The notes below the pieces were generated by a model, which did no database searches, was not told the origin of the DNA, and saw only the letters and a list, made by a program, of their open reading frames with translations. A stretch of DNA of 8,437 nucleotides. Source: Bacillota bacterium (lineage in GTDB: Bacteria > Bacillota > Clostridia > Peptostreptococcales > Anaerovoracaceae). Positions 6,334-8,437 of this stretch are shown here, piece after piece. The stretch spans positions 1 through 8,437 of the forward strand of contig JAEXBK010000012.1 of the NCBI GenBank assembly GCA_023394035.1. Reading direction: 5' to 3'. How positions within the stretch are numbered: the stretch's first letter is position 1; the number at the start of each line of letters is the position of its first letter. A program made the position numbers and the translations under genes.

Positions 6334-6378
6334 AGCCACTATCGACTAAAATAATGGTTGTAAGCAGCACATAAACCA
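6315..6378. repeat. 18-bp perfect inverted repeat, long hairpin
   Basis: TGGTTTATGTGCTGCTTA (6315-6332) is exactly mirrored by TAAGCAGCACATAAACCA (6361-6378). After one G/G mismatch the stem continues for about five pairs (6334-6338 with 6355-6359), leaving a 16-base loop. There is no T-tract on the plus strand, so it is not an ordinary terminator. It ends about eight bases before the ribosome site of the CD1845-like gene and overlaps the last codons of the stub ORF. Confidence 0.9.
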
Positions 6379-6398
6379 AAGAGAAAAAGAGGTAGTGT

Positions 6399-6680
6399 AT
6401 GCGATGGATGTTAAAAATTATCTTATTTCCGATTAGTCTTGTCTTATCAATTTTGATAGCTTTCTTGACATTCTTGCTTGGTATTGGAACAGCATTACTG
6501 TATATCGTTATGGTGTTCTGTGTATTTGGGGCATTAGCATCTTTCGTTCAAGGAGAAGTCGGAATAGGTATATCGGGCTTGGTCATTGGTTTTTTATTTA
6601 GTCCTTATGGGCTTCCGATGATAGGAGCAACTGTGATAGCATTTATTGAATTGATAAATGATAAGATTAAAGCGGTGTAG
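6399..6680 (+). CDS. CD1845-family small membrane protein of conjugative elements
   Basis: A 93-aa, almost wholly hydrophobic protein with three or four membrane segments (about residues 5-26, 28-48, 52-67 and 70-86). The start MRWMLKIILFPISLVLSILI, the middle FVQGEVGIGI, and the end SPYGLPMIGA with AFIELINDKIKAV closely match the CD1845 family as I know it, encoded on Tn1549/CTn-like integrative conjugative elements of Clostridia. Its function is not established. AAAAAGAGG at 6384-6392 precedes the ATG. The gene is 20 bases after the 18-bp inverted repeat and 42 bases before the 130-aa ORF. Without other transfer genes nearby it is best seen as an intact survivor of a decayed element. Family assignment is from remembered similarity, not a search. 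Confidence 0.75.
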   Translation: MRWMLKIILFPISLVLSILIAFLTFLLGIGTALLYIVMVFCVFGALASFVQGEVGIGISGLVIGFLFSPYGLPMIGATVIAFIELINDKIKAV

Positions 6681-6690
6681 ACAGTGTCTA
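6678..6690. promoter_or_regulatory. 13-bp palindrome TAGACAGTGTCTA at the end of the CD1845-like gene
   Basis: TAGACA-G-TGTCTA is a perfect dyad that includes the stop codon of the CD1845-like gene and lies 32 bases before the next start. It may be a regulator site for the downstream genes; no promoter boxes are clear around it. Confidence 0.3.
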
Positions 6691-6722
6691 TAAATCATTT
6701 GTAATTGTAAAAGGGGAGCATT

Positions 6723-7115
6723 ATGCAATTTCTATTAAAAAAAGAGGACTTTATTTTAAATAAAACTATTTATTCTTCAGAATATGAATATGAAAACGAA
6801 GATTTAAAGATAAATATTAGTGAAGAAGATTTTACAGATGAAGAACTCAAGTTTTCTGCTGAATTAGTTAGTGCATATTCTAAAAACTTAATCAAAATAG
6901 CAAAAGCTTGTAAAGAGTCGGAGACTTTTAAATGTTGTTATCCGGAAGAAAATATAGAGAGTATTATTCATAAATTAGGGAAACCAATATTTCAAAGAAG
7001 AGGGATAACAACACTTTTAACATACGCAGAGCACACACTTGATGCAGATCATTTGTTGGATATTGAGTTTGAAGGTTTATATGATGATATTTTTGATATA
7101 GGAATTGATGGGTAA
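6723..7115 (+). CDS. 130-aa acidic protein of unknown family, candidate immunity protein
   Basis: A soluble, acidic 130-aa protein without signal peptide or membrane segment. The start follows AAGGGGAG (6711-6718). Residues 12-35 alternate charged and hydrophobic positions as in beta strands (TIYSSEYEYENEDLKINISE), then comes a helical stretch at 36-68 (FTDEELKFSAELVSAYSKNL), and the end LLTYAEHTLDADHLLDIEFE, then GLYDDIFDIGIDG again looks like strands. Helix-and-strand proteins of this size with an acidic C-terminus are common among immunity proteins of polymorphic toxins; DUF2004-like families have a similar tail, but I cannot confirm membership. The context supports this: a SuFu gene and a DUF4261 gene follow on the same strand. 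The gene is markedly AT-rich compared with the first half of the window, suggesting horizontal transfer. No cognate toxin is present. Confidence 0.65.
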   Translation: MQFLLKKEDFILNKTIYSSEYEYENEDLKINISEEDFTDEELKFSAELVSAYSKNLIKIAKACKESETFKCCYPEENIESIIHKLGKPIFQRRGITTLLTYAEHTLDADHLLDIEFEGLYDDIFDIGIDG

Positions 7116-7140
7116 AATATTCCCAAAAAGAAAAATGTGA

Positions 7141-7187
7141 ATTGACCGAGCTCTTTGAGCGAGGGCTGCATTGACCTTTAGGTCAAT
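7141..7187. repeat. Short GC-richer patch with repeated ATTGACC and a hairpin
   Basis: ATTGACC occurs at 7141-7147 and again at 7170-7176; the second copy forms the left arm of an 8-bp dyad with AGGTCAAT (7180-7187). GCTC-TTT-GAGC (7150-7160) is a smaller dyad between them. The patch stands out from the AT-rich genes on both sides. It may be a recombination scar or linker between immunity cassettes, or a regulatory site; there is no T-tract, so it is not a terminator. Confidence 0.5.
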
Positions 7188-7200
7188 AAGAGGGGAAGAA

Positions 7201-7230
7201 ATGAGAAAAGATAAATTTATAAATTTGTAG
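7201..7230 (+). CDS. Nine-codon mini-ORF before the SuFu gene (leader or gene scar)
   Basis: ATG at 7201 follows a strong AAGAGGGGAAG and reads MRKDKFINL, ending in TAG at 7228-7230, 12 bases before the SuFu start. It could be a translated leader that delivers ribosomes to the next gene, or the residual start of a deleted gene. The evidence is only the ribosome site. Confidence 0.3.
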   Translation: MRKDKFINL

Positions 7231-7242
7231 AAAGGATTAATT

Positions 7243-7914
7243 ATGGGATTATTTGATAAGTTCAAAAATAAAACAGAAGCAAAAGAAAATAATAATGAAG
7301 AAATAAAGGCACAAGGTTGGGATGCAATAACAAACGAATGCGAAAGAGTATATCCTAATCAAAAAAATCCTAAACATTACGGAACCCTAATAAAGTGGAA
7401 GTTTGGTGGAAATGATCCATTAGATGGAATAAGTATTTATGACGGAGGGGATTATTGGCATTTTGTAACATACGGTTTGTCGGAACTATATGAAAAAGAA
7501 ACTGAAGATAAAGACATTAGCGGCTATGGAATGGAATTTACCTTTAAATTAAAGAAAGATAATTATAAAAATGAAGAAGCGGCAGAGATAAGGTGTATTT
7601 GCGGAATTTTACAATCTATTGCAAGAATTACTTTTACAACGGGCGAAGTATTTAATGCTTATGAATATTTATATACAGGTCAAACACAAGGGATAGATGT
7701 AGAAATGAAATCTAATATTACAGGATTTATTACTATTCCGGATAATGAATTAAATCCAATAAATTCTCCAAACGGAAAAGTAACTTTCGTAGAATTTATT
7801 GGAGCAACAGATTCAGAACTTATTGCTTTAAAAAACAAAGAGTTAGATGTTAAAAGTTTATATGAAAAAATTGGATCGGATATAACCAATTATAGTAGAA
7901 AATCGGTTATCTAA
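7243..7914 (+). CDS. SuFu (suppressor of fused) domain protein, likely immunity protein
   Basis: A 223-aa soluble protein. The start MGLFDKFKNK is a common leader of such proteins; residues 11-24 are a charged linker. From about residue 45 the SuFu domain shows its hallmarks: LIKWKFGGNDPLDGISIYDG (49-68), YWHFVTYGLSELYEKE (71-86) and SGYGMEFTFKLK (93-104). A strand-rich second half follows, including FVEFIGATDSEL (182-193). Bacterial SuFu proteins are known as immunity proteins of polymorphic toxins (Bacillus YqcF, partner of the LXG toxin YqcG, is I believe of this type). They would bind and block a nuclease or similar toxin in the cytoplasm. AAAGG at 7231-7235 sets the start. It is AT-rich like its upstream neighbour. 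No toxin gene is in the window, so it is either an orphan or paired with one outside. Confidence 0.85.
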   Translation: MGLFDKFKNKTEAKENNNEEIKAQGWDAITNECERVYPNQKNPKHYGTLIKWKFGGNDPLDGISIYDGGDYWHFVTYGLSELYEKETEDKDISGYGMEFTFKLKKDNYKNEEAAEIRCICGILQSIARITFTTGEVFNAYEYLYTGQTQGIDVEMKSNITGFITIPDNELNPINSPNGKVTFVEFIGATDSELIALKNKELDVKSLYEKIGSDITNYSRKSVI

Positions 7915-7952
7915 ATCCCAAGTTATTGAACTGGAATAGTGAAATGTAAAAA

Positions 7953-8437
7953 ATGATAGAAAAAGATAATACTACAATAAGAGACTTTCAAGTGGAAGAT
8001 ATTTTAGACAAATTTTATGTAGCGGTGGAGGTGCAAGTTTTGAATAGCGATAACATAGGAAAATTTTGTGGAAGCGTTCTGCTTTCAGAGGATTGTTGGG
8101 ATAAGAATAAACTGATAAAAGATCTTAGAGATGAGTGGGAGATTGAGATTCCAAATGAAGATTTAACAGATGAAGCTGACGATGCAATCGTTACAGATAT
8201 CAATGGATATCGGGTGGTTATTAGTAAATTCCCGGCTCCCGTGCCAAACGAAGAGGCGGAAATCAATGCTTCCAATAATTATATGTGGAGAGAAGCGGTA
8301 GAGGTTACCCAAAGCCATAAGGCACATATTGTCGTTGCCGTTTTAGGTGACGGAGAAGATATAAAAGAAAAAGGATTGATTTATACTGAGATTATGTCAG
8401 CTTGCAGCATGCAGGAAAATGCCATAGGCGTATTTAC
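7953..8437 (+). CDS. DUF4261 domain protein, N-terminal part (3' end outside the window)
   Basis: The frame runs from ATG 7953 to the right edge, 161 codons and two bases. From about residue 38 it matches the DUF4261 family: FCGSVLLSEDCWDKNKLIKD (38-57), GYRVVISKFPAPVPNEEAEI (85-104), YMWREAVEVTQSHKAHIVVA (109-128) and the MSACSMQENAIGVFT edge. Members of this family are known from polymorphic-toxin immunity loci; the biochemical role is not established. The ATG at 7953 has no clear ribosome site, whereas a GGAGG at 8027-8031 stands eight bases before an in-frame TTG at 8040, just before the conserved region. The true start may be TTG 8040 (or GTG 8025), and the 29 upstream codons may be chance or a fused remnant. 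It is less AT-rich than the SuFu gene and follows it by 38 bases without a terminator. Confidence 0.8.
   Translation, partial: MIEKDNTTIRDFQVEDILDKFYVAVEVQVLNSDNIGKFCGSVLLSEDCWDKNKLIKDLRDEWEIEIPNEDLTDEADDAIVTDINGYRVVISKFPAPVPNEEAEINASNNYMWREAVEVTQSHKAHIVVAVLGDGEDIKEKGLIYTEIMSACSMQENAIGVF

Noticed and set aside
6315..6378. Reading the 18-bp inverted repeat as an invertible switch or insertion-sequence ends
   Set aside because: The arms enclose only 28 bases, with no recombinase or transposase gene nearby and no target-site duplication visible.
8015..8275. 86-codon minus-strand ORF
   Set aside because: Serine-rich antisense shadow of the DUF4261 gene.
1..8437. Search for CRISPR arrays, tRNA and rRNA genes
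   Set aside because: No regularly spaced direct repeats, no cloverleaf-like sequence and no rRNA-like sequence were seen by eye.

Overview
The window looks like a piece of a Firmicutes (Clostridia-type) chromosome. Strong AGGAG-type ribosome sites, sigma-A-like promoters, T-tailed hairpin terminators and the gene families present all fit this. The species cannot be named from the sequence. An ordinary housekeeping half (1 to about 4200) is followed by an accessory half (about 4200 to 8437).

Housekeeping half, all on the + strand: the 3' end of a radical SAM enzyme gene cut by the window edge (1-705), a tetratricopeptide-repeat protein (728-1756), a DUF937 protein (1855-2481) ending at a clear terminator (2535-2570), and a sodium:alanine/glycine symporter (AGCS family, 2763-4145) with its own promoter, palindromic operator-like sites and terminator. 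The first three genes are closely spaced and are probably read together.

Accessory half: directly after the symporter terminator lies a broken HEAT-repeat-like remnant (4203-4537), frameshifted at a run of six T. A non-coding or degenerate stretch with two minus-strand terminators follows. Then comes a divergent pair: on the minus strand a Fic-domain AMP-transferase with an N-terminal DNA-binding helix-turn-helix and a built-in inhibitory motif (4772-5668), and on the plus strand a 69-aa Cro/C1-type regulator (5919-6128). The regulator is followed by a 44-codon ORF (6199-6333) whose first nine residues match the start of a C5-cytosine DNA methyltransferase (MRVADFFCG, motif I) and then diverge, which suggests an internally deleted methyltransferase gene. 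An 18-bp perfect inverted repeat sits between this stub and a CD1845-like small membrane protein (6399-6680), a family typical of Tn1549/CTn-like conjugative elements. This stretch reads as the residue of an integrative conjugative element.

The last part (6723-8437) is visibly more AT-rich. It carries three co-directional genes that look like orphan immunity genes of polymorphic toxin systems: a 130-aa acidic protein of unknown family, a SuFu (suppressor of fused) domain protein, and a DUF4261 protein running off the right edge. No toxin gene is visible. A short, more GC-rich patch with repeated ATTGACC motifs and a nine-codon mini-ORF separates the first two.

No tRNA, rRNA or CRISPR array was seen. 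No complete transposase or integrase gene is present. The most interesting points are the Fic/regulator divergon with its palindromic operator, the methyltransferase stub, the 18-bp inverted repeat, and the orphan immunity array.
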